5,650 nucleotides of DNA from an uncultured bacterium (GTDB lineage Bacteria; Actinomycetota; Coriobacteriia; Coriobacteriales; Coriobacteriaceae): NCBI GenBank assembly GCA_905216045.1, contig CAJMSL010000125.1:1-5650 (forward strand), in the 5' to 3' direction. Numbering within the stretch: position 1 is the first letter of the stretch; each line of letters starts with the position of its first letter. This document shows, piece by piece, positions 1-5,647 of the stretch. The translations under genes were made by a program, and so were the position numbers. The notes under the pieces are model-generated. The model was not told the origin of the DNA. It did no database searches and was given only the letters and a program-made list of their open reading frames with translations.

Positions 1-1
1 C

Positions 2-319
2 TATCGTTAGTCGCGGCTGCAGGACCTGTGCGAAGACTTTGCCGATGTATTTGCCATTGCCGATAAACTGCTGCTGATTGATGTGTTCTCGGCTGGCGAG
101 ATGCCCATTCCGGGTGTTACCTCTAAGATGCTCGCCGATACCGTGCGCGCCAAGCATCCTGGCAAGGAGGTCGTGTACTGCTCCAGCCGTCTTGAGCTCA
201 ATCAGGAGCTCGAGCAGATGGTGGGCGAGGGCGACCTGCTGCTCACTATGGGTGCTGGCGACGTTACGACCGTCGGTCCCGAGTTCATTGAGTATCTGAC
301 TGCCAAGAAAGACGCTTAA
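2..319 (+). CDS. murC: MurC, UDP-N-acetylmuramate--L-alanine ligase, C-terminal part (5' end outside window; in-frame TAG at 8-10)
   Basis: MurC is the cytoplasmic ATP-dependent ligase that joins L-alanine to UDP-MurNAc, the first step of stem-peptide synthesis. What is present is the end of its C-terminal ligase domain. Reading the frame from base 2 gives Tyr-Arg-stop-Ser-Arg-Leu-Gln, then DLCEDFADVFAIADKLLLID and FSAGEMPIPGV. This matches the family pattern H/Y-R-Y/F-S/T-R, a DDFA-like stretch, and the V-x-x-A-G-E-x-P-I-P-G segment. The last part, with GEGDLLLTMGAGDV at about 225-265, matches the family's 'D-L-I-L-x-x-G-A-G-N/D' end. The amber codon at 8-10 lies where a Tyr is expected, one base from TAC or TAT. 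About 102 codons follow it before the TAA at 317-319. No good start lies downstream of the TAG (a GTG at 83 has no convincing ribosome site), so I read this as murC with a sequencing error or nonsense mutation, not a separate gene. murB follows after 5 nt. Identity is confident; intactness is not. Confidence 0.85.
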
Positions 320-324
320 GTCTA

Positions 325-1236
325 ATGGGTCTGTTTAACGCTGTCATGGCGCTCTCGGGCATGATCGACACGGATGTGATCGAGGACGAGCGCCTTGCGC
401 GTCATACGAGCTATCGTATCGGCGGCAAGGCCGACCTCTTTGTGACGTGCCATAGCTATCATGCCCTTCGCCGCGCCGTGGCGGTGCTCGATCGCGAGCA
501 GGTGCCGTGGGTCATCATCGGCAAGGGCTCCAATCTGCTGGTTGCCGATGGCGGTTATCGCGGCGCCGTCATTTCGCTCGGACGTGAGTTTCAGCGCACG
601 GTTGTTGCCGATGACGGTTGTACGCTGACGGTCGGTGCGGGCGTGATGTTTGCGCGCCTGGTCAACGATGCCCTGTCGCGTAGCCTCTCGGGCCTTGAGT
701 TTGCCGTTGGCATCCCTGGCTCGGTTGGCGGTGCGATATCTATGAATGCCGGCACACGGACCGAGTGGATTGGCTCGCTGGTTGAGGATGTCGTAACGTT
801 TGACCCGGCATCCGGTATCAAGCATTATGCGGGGTCCGAGATCACTTGGGGCTACCGCGAATGTAGCCTTCCCCGCAATGAGATTATCCTCGAGTGCGTG
901 CTCAAGCTTAAACCGGCGCCCAAGGCCGACATTCGCGAGCGCATGGAGCGGTACCTGACGAGGCGCAAGCGTACGCAGCCCATGGGTCGCGCATCCTGCG
1001 GGGCGGTCTTTCGCAACCCGCAGGATGCGAGTGTGGGCAAGCTTATCGAGGATTGTGGATTAAAGGGTTTTTCGATTGGCGGCGCGGAAGTTTCGCCCGT
1101 TCACGCTAATTTTATCGTTAATAACGGAACTGCCTCGGCCGATGACGTTGCCGCGGTTATCAGACATGTGCACGGAAAGGTGAGGGAGGCGTATGGCATC
1201 GAGCTCAGACCGGAAGTTAAATTCCTCGGCTTCTAG
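325..1236 (+). CDS. murB: MurB, UDP-N-acetylenolpyruvoylglucosamine reductase (type II-like)
   Basis: This FAD enzyme uses NADPH to reduce UDP-GlcNAc-enolpyruvate to UDP-MurNAc in the cytoplasm, the step before MurC. The 303-residue length is normal for the compact type. Visible motifs in order are HTSYRIGGKAD (27-37), the FAD-binding GKGSNLL (66-72), GIPGSVGGAISMNAG (129-143), Tyr177-Arg178 (family YR pair), SCGAVFRNP (224-232), and C-terminal RPEVKFLG (295-302) with the expected Glu297. The odd residue is Ala227: the proton-donating Ser (E. coli Ser229, in AGSFFKNP) aligns here, and some relatives have Cys. The codon is GCG (1003-1005), one base from TCG. Everything else looks intact, so the enzyme may be impaired, may use another donor such as nearby Cys225, or the base may be wrong. 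The start is the ATG at 325, 5 nt after murC; ATGs at 346 and 361 are possible because the conserved region begins only near residue 22. Confidence 0.95.
   Translation: MGLFNAVMALSGMIDTDVIEDERLARHTSYRIGGKADLFVTCHSYHALRRAVAVLDREQVPWVIIGKGSNLLVADGGYRGAVISLGREFQRTVVADDGCTLTVGAGVMFARLVNDALSRSLSGLEFAVGIPGSVGGAISMNAGTRTEWIGSLVEDVVTFDPASGIKHYAGSEITWGYRECSLPRNEIILECVLKLKPAPKADIRERMERYLTRRKRTQPMGRASCGAVFRNPQDASVGKLIEDCGLKGFSIGGAEVSPVHANFIVNNGTASADDVAAVIRHVHGKVREAYGIELRPEVKFLGF
1182..1189 (+). promoter_or_regulatory. Ribosome binding site of ftsQ, inside murB
   Basis: GAGGGAGG lies 3 nt before the ATG at 1193, and the overlapping AAAGGTGAG at 1176-1184 gives a better spacing of 8 nt. This purine-rich stretch within the murB coding sequence supports the ATG at 1193 as the ftsQ start, despite a 44-nt overlap with murB. 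Confidence 0.65.
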
Positions 1237-2449
1237 AGCATCGAAACCCACCTTCCGCCGCGCCGGAGGGCGTTCCGGCGCGCCTGCCAAACCTCAACGC
1301 AATACCGTCGCGCATTCTAAGTCTGTCGGGCATGCTCGACAGACCAGTCGTCCGGTCGTCGGCTCGCAGCTCGGTAATCGTCCGGCCGCAAAAAAGTCCT
1401 CGCGTCCCTCGGTGACTTCAAAGCCTGTTATGGGCGCCAAACCTGCCCGTCCCATGGCAACTCCTAAGCCCTCGACGGGAACTAAAGCGCCGCGTCCAGG
1501 TCGCACGCTGGGCGCATCGAAACCGCGCTCGCTGACATCGGTGCCGGCTACCGCCAAGAAGCCTTCGGGTAAAAAAAGCGTCAACCCGTTGTCTTCACTT
1601 GGGGCGATGGTAAATAAAACATCAGACGCCGCTTCTGTCGTTACAGGCAAAGGCAAAATCGTTGGCGGCGTTCTGGCCGTCTTGGCCGTGCTCGTCGTCG
1701 TTGCCATCGTGGTGATTAACTCTGGATTGTTTACCGCCACTGATATTCAGATTCAAGGCAGCGAGCATGTGACGAAGCACGATGCTATCCAGCTGATCGA
1801 TTTGCCCGAGGGAACGTCGCTTTTTAACGTCGATCCCGACCAGATTACCGAGGACCTCAAGCAGAACCCGTGGGTCTCGGGCGTAGATGTCCAGCGTCAG
1901 TTCCCGCATACGCTCATCATTACGCCGATGGAGCGCAAGGTCATCGCAATTGCCTATATCAGCTCCGATGACCTTGCCTGGGCCATCGGGGATGATGACA
2001 CCTGGATCGCCCCGCTGTCGACGTCGGTCGAAGTGGATGACCAGGGCAACGTCATCACGACGGGGCAGGGCTCAAATACCCTGACCGGCATTGATGCCGC
2101 GCTGGCGCTCGCTAAGCACTATGGCGCGGTGTTGTTGACTGATGTCTCGGCGGATGTCGCTCCGGTTTCCGGCCAGGCGGTGAGCTCCAAGGCCGTTAAG
2201 GCTGGCTTGGATTATGTGCGTGGTTTTTCGAGCGAGTTCTTGGGACAAGTCAAGGATATTTCCACGCCTTCGGTCGAAGCCATCTCGGCAAACCTCAATA
2301 ACGGCATTGAGGTGTCGCTGGGCGATTCGGACGATATCGTCAAGAAGGAACGCGTAGTCACCAAGTTGCTTTCGCAGGTAGAGGGCGTAACGTATATCAA
2401 TGTGCGCTCTCCGGGTAACTACACATTTAGGAATGCTCCGACCTCGTAG
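1193..2449 (+). CDS. ftsQ: FtsQ/DivIB-type cell division protein with long basic N-terminal tail
   Basis: FtsQ (DivIB) is a bitopic membrane protein that links FtsB and FtsL to the septal synthase complex. The 418 residues fall into four parts. A cytoplasmic tail (about 1-150) is rich in Lys, Arg, Pro, Ala, Ser and Thr with almost no acidic residues. One membrane segment spans about 156-176 (GGVLAVLAVLVVVAIVV). An extracytoplasmic POTRA domain covers about 180-252, with the typical I-x-I-x-G-S-x-H-V start (185-193), EGTSLFNVD (206-214), NPWVSGVDVQRQFPHTLII (225-243) and ERKVIAIAY (247-255). A C-terminal beta domain follows to the end. The tail is far longer than the roughly 25 residues of E. 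coli FtsQ; long basic tails do occur in actinobacterial FtsQ. The start overlaps murB by 44 nt and has a purine-rich ribosome site, so the two are probably co-translated. Domain order and position between murB and ftsZ support the call; primary sequence of this family is poorly conserved. Confidence 0.92.
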   Translation: MASSSDRKLNSSASRASKPTFRRAGGRSGAPAKPQRNTVAHSKSVGHARQTSRPVVGSQLGNRPAAKKSSRPSVTSKPVMGAKPARPMATPKPSTGTKAPRPGRTLGASKPRSLTSVPATAKKPSGKKSVNPLSSLGAMVNKTSDAASVVTGKGKIVGGVLAVLAVLVVVAIVVINSGLFTATDIQIQGSEHVTKHDAIQLIDLPEGTSLFNVDPDQITEDLKQNPWVSGVDVQRQFPHTLIITPMERKVIAIAYISSDDLAWAIGDDDTWIAPLSTSVEVDDQGNVITTGQGSNTLTGIDAALALAKHYGAVLLTDVSADVAPVSGQAVSSKAVKAGLDYVRGFSSEFLGQVKDISTPSVEAISANLNNGIEVSLGDSDDIVKKERVVTKLLSQVEGVTYINVRSPGNYTFRNAPTS

Positions 2450-2513
2450 CGCTGGTTGATGCTTTGTTGAGGGGCCATACCACGCCGTTTATCTGGTTTG
2501 TTTGGTTTTCACG

Positions 2514-2555
2514 GTCAATTATTTGACTGATACGTTCATAATGTGCAACCATAAT
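2514..2555 (+). promoter_or_regulatory. Candidate promoter and operator region of ftsZ
   Basis: The 199-nt gap 2450-2648 is AT-richer than the genes around it. It contains TTGACT (2523-2528) as a possible -35 and CATAAT at 2537-2542 and 2550-2555 as possible -10 boxes. The spacings (8 and 21 nt) are not ideal for a housekeeping sigma factor, so the exact pairing is uncertain. An inverted repeat GTCAA-4-TTGAC (2514-2527) overlaps the -35-like box. No terminator is visible after ftsQ, so read-through from upstream is also likely. That a promoter lies in this gap is an inference. Confidence 0.35.
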
Positions 2556-2561
2556 ACGGTT
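2547..2561. repeat. Imperfect palindrome upstream of ftsZ
   Basis: AACCATAATACGGTT is a 15-bp dyad: seven-base arms around one central base, with one mismatched pair (arm position 5). It contains the second CATAAT box and could be an operator. The identity of any regulator is unknown. Confidence 0.4.
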
Positions 2562-2580
2562 TACCTTTGCATTTACTTTC

Positions 2581-2592
2581 AACCTGAAGGTT
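2581..2592. repeat. Inverted repeat AACCT-GA-AGGTT upstream of ftsZ
   Basis: The two five-base arms are perfectly complementary around a 2-base centre. The outer bases AACC/GGTT are the same as in the dyad at 2547-2561, with centres about 33 bp (roughly three helical turns) apart. This fits a paired protein-binding site, but short repeats like this also occur by chance. Confidence 0.4.
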
Positions 2593-2603
2593 AATGTGCG
2601 CAG

Positions 2604-2613
2604 GGGTCGACCC
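2604..2613. repeat. Perfect 10-bp palindrome GGGTCGACCC in the ftsZ leader
   Basis: This self-complementary site is 24 nt before the ftsZ ribosome site. It may be a regulatory site or a chance palindrome. With no loop it would make a poor RNA hairpin, so a DNA role would be more likely than an RNA one. Confidence 0.3.
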
Positions 2614-2636
2614 ATGCTATGGCTATAACCTTTGTT

Positions 2637-2642
2637 CGGAGG
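2637..2642 (+). promoter_or_regulatory. Ribosome binding site that fixes the ftsZ start
   Basis: CGGAGG lies 6 nt before the ATG at 2649. It falls inside the longer reading frame that begins at ATG 2619, and that upstream ATG has no comparable site. This favours 2649 as the true start. Confidence 0.8.
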
Positions 2643-2648
2643 ACCGAC

Positions 2649-3803
2649 ATGCACGAGACAGAGATCAACAACTACCTTGCCGTCATTAAGGTGGTCGGCG
2701 TCGGCGGCGGCGGTACCAACGCGGTCAATCGAATGATCGAAGAGGGCATCCGCGGCGTCGAGTTTGTTGCCATCAACACCGATGCTCAGGCGCTCGCGAT
2801 CTCTGATGCCGATATCAAGGTGCACATCGGCACCGACCTTACCCGCGGCCTGGGCGCCGGCGCCAACCCCGAGGTTGGCCGCAAGGCTGCCGATGAGTCC
2901 CGCGACGACATTGCCGAGGCGCTCGCTGGCGCCGACATGGTGTTCATCACCTGCGGCGAGGGCGGTGGCACCGGTACCGGCGCTGCTCCCATCGTTGCCG
3001 ATATCGCGATGAACGAGGTCGGTGCGCTGACCGTCGCCGTCGTGACCAAGCCCTTCACCTTCGAGGGCCGCAAGCGCAAGAAGAGCGCCGAGGAGGGCAT
3101 TAAGACCCTCTCCGATTGCGTCGACACCATGATCGTCATCCCTAACGATAAGCTGCTCGACATCGCCGAGAAGAAGACCACCATGCTCGAGGCCTTCGCG
3201 ATTGCCGATGGCGTCCTTTCCCAGGGCACCCAGGGCATCACCGACCTCATCACCGTCCCCGGTATCATCAACCTGGACTTCGCCGATGTTAAGACCATCA
3301 TGAAGCAGGCCGGTACCGCCATGATGGGTATCGGTACCTCTTCTGGGGACACCCGTGCCGTCGACGCTGCCCAGCAGGCCATCTCCAGCCCGCTGCTCGA
3401 GAGCTCCATCGATGGCGCCACGCGCGTGCTGCTCTCCATCGCCGGTTCCAAGGACCTGGGCATCCAGGAGATCAGCGACGCCGCCGACGTTGTCGCCAAC
3501 GCCGTCGACCCCGAGGCCAACATCATCTTCGGTACCGTTGTCGACGAGTCCCTGGGCGATCAGGTGCGTATCACCGTCATCGCTACGGGCTTCTCCGACT
3601 CCAACGTCAACCGTCAGGACGAGCTCTTTGCTGCTCAGCAGTCTCAGAGCAAGGCCGCTGCCTCCGCTGAGCCGCAGCGCACCGCTCCTGCCACGAGCCC
3701 GGCTCAGGCCGCTCCGACCCGCAACGTCGGTGGCACCGAGCTTCCTAACTTTGGCAACGATCAGTTCGAGCTTCCCGACTTCCTGAAGCGCGGTAGCTTC
3801 TAA
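2649..3803 (+). CDS. ftsZ: FtsZ, tubulin-like GTPase that forms the division ring
   Basis: FtsZ polymerises with GTP at mid-cell and recruits the division machinery. The 384-residue protein is a normal length. The GTPase domain shows [13 protein letters not shown] (17-29), NTDAQAL (43-49), the tubulin signature GGGTGTG (105-111) and the catalytic T7 loop with NLDFAD (208-213). The globular part ends near residue 317. A Gln/Ala/Pro/Ser-rich linker (about 320-365) follows, then the C-terminal peptide FELPDFLKR (373-381), the anchor and partner-binding tail. ATG 2649 is chosen over 2619 because of the CGGAGG site and because the protein then begins [17 protein letters not shown], close to typical FtsZ N-termini. 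Codon use is visibly more biased to C-ending codons (ATC, ACC, GCC, GTC) than in murB and ftsQ, as expected for strong expression. There is no ftsA between ftsQ and ftsZ, as in most actinobacteria. A terminator follows. Confidence 0.98.
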   Translation: MHETEINNYLAVIKVVGVGGGGTNAVNRMIEEGIRGVEFVAINTDAQALAISDADIKVHIGTDLTRGLGAGANPEVGRKAADESRDDIAEALAGADMVFITCGEGGGTGTGAAPIVADIAMNEVGALTVAVVTKPFTFEGRKRKKSAEEGIKTLSDCVDTMIVIPNDKLLDIAEKKTTMLEAFAIADGVLSQGTQGITDLITVPGIINLDFADVKTIMKQAGTAMMGIGTSSGDTRAVDAAQQAISSPLLESSIDGATRVLLSIAGSKDLGIQEISDAADVVANAVDPEANIIFGTVVDESLGDQVRITVIATGFSDSNVNRQDELFAAQQSQSKAAASAEPQRTAPATSPAQAAPTRNVGGTELPNFGNDQFELPDFLKRGSF

Positions 3804-3829
3804 GTCGTTCTTTGCATTGTTGTGCACAG

Positions 3830-3862
3830 GGGCGTGTCCGTATGGACGCGCCCTTTTTATTT
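3830..3862 (+). terminator. Rho-independent terminator after ftsZ
   Basis: GGGCGTGTCC (3830-3839) pairs with GGACGCGCCC (3844-3853) across a GTAT loop. The stem is 10 bp with one G-U pair, followed by TTTTTATTT (3854-3862). It lies 26 nt after the ftsZ stop. It separates the dcw transcript from the pgeF unit. Confidence 0.93.
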
Positions 3863-3948
3863 CGACTTTGTAAACTAGAACCTCCAATCTCTTTACGTTC
3901 CCTTTACGATTGCCTCCAGCGCAGCAGGTATCCTTTTAGAGAAGTATG

Positions 3949-3971
3949 ACAGCCGTATAAACGCGGGCTGT
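3949..3971 (+). promoter_or_regulatory. Candidate pgeF promoter box inside an inverted repeat
   Basis: The arms ACAGCC (3949-3954) and GGCTGT (3966-3971) are perfect complements separated by 11 bases. TATAAA (3956-3961), a good -10 candidate, sits in the spacer. No strong -35 is seen; CTTTTA at 3933-3938 is at the right distance but poor. The upstream terminator means pgeF needs its own promoter, so a promoter somewhere in 3864-4000 is likely. A repressor-type operator over the -10 is inference. Confidence 0.45.
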
Positions 3972-3990
3972 AGCGGCGATGCCGCGGTAC
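3970..3990 (+). promoter_or_regulatory. Hairpin in the pgeF 5' leader
   Basis: GTA-GCGGC (3970-3977) pairs with GCCGC (3981-3985) and TAC (3988-3990), with a GAT loop and a two-base GG bulge. It ends 10 nt before the ribosome site at 4001. It has no U-run, so it is not a terminator. It shares bases 3970-3971 with the right arm of the dyad at 3949-3971, so the two structures would compete if both were transcribed. Confidence 0.35.
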
Positions 3991-4000
3991 TTGTGTTATT

Positions 4001-4006
4001 AGGAGG
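4001..4006 (+). promoter_or_regulatory. Ribosome binding site that fixes the pgeF start
   Basis: AGGAGG is a full consensus site, 7 nt before ATG 4014. It rules out the upstream GTG at 3993, which would place this site inside the coding region. Confidence 0.88.
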
Positions 4007-4013
4007 CTTTAGT

Positions 4014-4814
4014 ATGGCAGCACGTGCGGACAAAGTTTCGCGTGTCGACCATGATGGAGTTACGTTGGTGGAGGGCGCGACATCCGATGTTCGCTTTGCC
4101 TTCACCGAGCGTGTCGGTGGCGTTTCCGAAGATGCGTACTCCTCACTCAACTTGGGCTCGCATGTTGGCGATGACCCCTTTGCTGTTCAAGAAAATCGTC
4201 GTCGTGCGCTCGAGGCTATGGGTGCCGCCGAGTGCGAGCACAACCTGCTCGTTCCCAATCAGGTCCATGGTGATCATATCGTTGCGGTGACCTCGAACGG
4301 CGCCGATGACCTTGAGGACGTTCGCGAGCAGATTGCCGAGGGCTGTGATGCCATCGTCTGCACGGCGCATAACGTGCCCGTGCTGCTCTGCTTTGCCGAC
4401 TGCGTTCCCGTGGTGCTGGTGGCCCCCGGCGGATTTGCCGTGGTGCACTCCGGTTGGAAGGGCACGATTGCACGTATTTCCGCCAAGGCGTGCCAGGCGC
4501 TTTGCGATGCTGCCGGTTGCGATGCGAGCGACGTTTCCGCCTATATCGGCCCCCATATCTTGGGTGACGAATATGAGGTATCCCAGGAACTCATGGATCG
4601 CTTTGCCGCCGAGTTCTCTTGCATCGATGCGAATACCTCTCGCATGCTCGATCTTTCCGCTGCCATTCGCGAGGCGCTGGTAGATGTCGGTGTCGACGCG
4701 GATAATATCGTGGATACCCAGCTTTCGACCGTGCGTCAGAACGACCGCTTTTATTCCTACCGTAACGAGGACGGCACCTGTGGGCGCCATGCTGCGATCG
4801 GCGTGATGCTATGA
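4014..4814 (+). CDS. pgeF: PgeF, peptidoglycan editing factor (YfiH / multicopper-laccase-like domain family)
   Basis: The YfiH family was first called polyphenol oxidase. In E. coli PgeF is reported to remove L-Ser from UDP-MurNAc-L-Ser, an error product of MurC, in the cytoplasm. The 266-residue protein is close to the usual 240-280. Metal-binding motifs are in the expected order: NQVHG (82-86, His85), CFADCVPV (126-133, Asp129 and Cys130) and VVHSGWKGT (143-151, His145, family HAGWRG). SLNLGSHVGDD (44-54) and the C-terminal FYSYRNEDGTCGRHAAIG (246-263) also fit. The family's IGPCI-like turn reads IGPHI here (168-172). No signal peptide is seen, consistent with a cytoplasmic enzyme. The gene has a consensus ribosome site and starts a new transcription unit after the ftsZ terminator. 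It overlaps the next gene by 4 nt (ATGA). The editing role is transferred from the E. coli protein. Confidence 0.93.
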   Translation: MAARADKVSRVDHDGVTLVEGATSDVRFAFTERVGGVSEDAYSSLNLGSHVGDDPFAVQENRRRALEAMGAAECEHNLLVPNQVHGDHIVAVTSNGADDLEDVREQIAEGCDAIVCTAHNVPVLLCFADCVPVVLVAPGGFAVVHSGWKGTIARISAKACQALCDAAGCDASDVSAYIGPHILGDEYEVSQELMDRFAAEFSCIDANTSRMLDLSAAIREALVDVGVDADNIVDTQLSTVRQNDRFYSYRNEDGTCGRHAAIGVML

Positions 4815-5647
4815 GAAAGATCGTATCGGTCCTGAGCGCCGCTGTGCTTACGCTTACGCTGTGCGCCTGTTCTTCGGGATCTTCTAGCTCTTCCATTACT
4901 GTGGCCGGCTCCACGACCTGCCTTCCTATCGCCGAGATTGCGGCCGAGGGCTTTAAGGAGGAGACCGGCATCGACGTGCTCGTTTCCGGTTTGGGTTCTT
5001 CCGCTGGGATCGAGGCCGTCAGCGCCGGCACGGCCGATATCGCCAGCTCCTCCCGTGGACTCAATGCCGACGAACAGGATCTGGGCCTGACTCCCATCGT
5101 CATTGCCCACGACGGTATTGCGGTCATCGTGAACGACGACAACCCCGTCGATAACCTCTCGACCGAGCAGCTCCGCGATATCTACGCCGGCAAGATTACC
5201 AATTGGAAAGAGGTCGGTGGCGAGGACCTGAGGATTCAGGTCATCAACCGAGACGAGGCGTCCGGTACGCGCGAGGCCTTCCGTACCATCGTGATGGATG
5301 GCACGCCGTTCGATCGCCGCTCGGCTGGGCTTTCGGGTACGGGCCAGGTGCGCGACGTGGTATCTCGTTCGCGTGGGGCCATCGGCTACATTTCGCTGGG
5401 CTTCGTAGATAGCCTCAACGCCAAGACCTCGGTCAAGGCCGTCTCGGTCAATCATGTTGAGGCGTCCGAGAAGACGGTCGCGAGTGGCGGCTATCCCATC
5501 TCGCGCGACCTTTACTTCTTTGTGAAGGGTGTGCCTTCGCAGCAGGCGCAGGATTACATCGACTATGTGACGTCCGAAAAGATGGACAAGCAGATTCGCG
5601 AGGCGGGCTTTATTCCCGTCACCAACGACGAGAAGGGGAGTGAGTAG
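4811..5647 (+). CDS. pstS: Phosphate ABC transporter substrate-binding lipoprotein (PstS family)
   Basis: PstS-type proteins bind phosphate outside the membrane and deliver it to the PstCAB importer. The 278-residue protein begins with a lipoprotein signal peptide: MRK, a hydrophobic stretch to residue 17, and the lipobox L-C-A-C with Cys20 as the predicted lipid-modified residue, then a flexible Ser/Gly run. The binding domain shows AGSTT near its start (32-36), LGSSAGIEAV (61-70), ASSSRGL (78-84) and RDEASGTREAF (147-157). These are the phosphate-contacting loops of the family. ITNWKEVGG (129-137) and GAIGYISLGF (residues about 189-198) are also typical. The length fits the short clade of PstS proteins. 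The start ATG overlaps the pgeF stop as ATGA, and no strong ribosome site precedes it, so translation is probably coupled. Phosphate is the likely ligand; a related oxyanion cannot be excluded from sequence alone. Confidence 0.92.
   Translation: MRKIVSVLSAAVLTLTLCACSSGSSSSSITVAGSTTCLPIAEIAAEGFKEETGIDVLVSGLGSSAGIEAVSAGTADIASSSRGLNADEQDLGLTPIVIAHDGIAVIVNDDNPVDNLSTEQLRDIYAGKITNWKEVGGEDLRIQVINRDEASGTREAFRTIVMDGTPFDRRSAGLSGTGQVRDVVSRSRGAIGYISLGFVDSLNAKTSVKAVSVNHVEASEKTVASGGYPISRDLYFFVKGVPSQQAQDYIDYVTSEKMDKQIREAGFIPVTNDEKGSE

Noticed and set aside
8..10. TAG as a recoded amino acid (for example pyrrolysine)
   Set aside because: TAG serves as the normal stop for murB, ftsQ and pstS here. MurC does not use a recoded residue, and a one-base change from a Tyr codon explains it.
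83..319. A separate small gene starting at GTG 83
   Set aside because: It is the tail of murC. The conserved sequence continues upstream to the TAG at 8-10 and beyond, and no ribosome site is convincing.
2624..2629. TATAAC as a -10 box for ftsZ
   Set aside because: No -35-like hexamer lies at 16-18 nt upstream (cagggg is there), and the transcript would start almost on the ribosome site.
2619..2648. Upstream ATG as the ftsZ start, adding ten residues
   Set aside because: The extension would contain the CGGAGG site of ATG 2649, has no good ribosome site of its own, and does not resemble FtsZ N-termini.
2427..3887. A 486-codon open frame on the minus strand across ftsZ, longer than ftsZ itself
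   Set aside because: It is antiparallel to an unmistakable ftsZ and arises from its strong C-ending codon bias. The product is a Gly/Asp/Leu/Val-rich low-complexity protein without a recognisable domain, and the frame runs through the ftsZ terminator.
3993..4013. Upstream GTG start for pgeF, adding seven residues
   Set aside because: The consensus AGGAGG at 4001-4006 would then be coding, and no ribosome site precedes the GTG.
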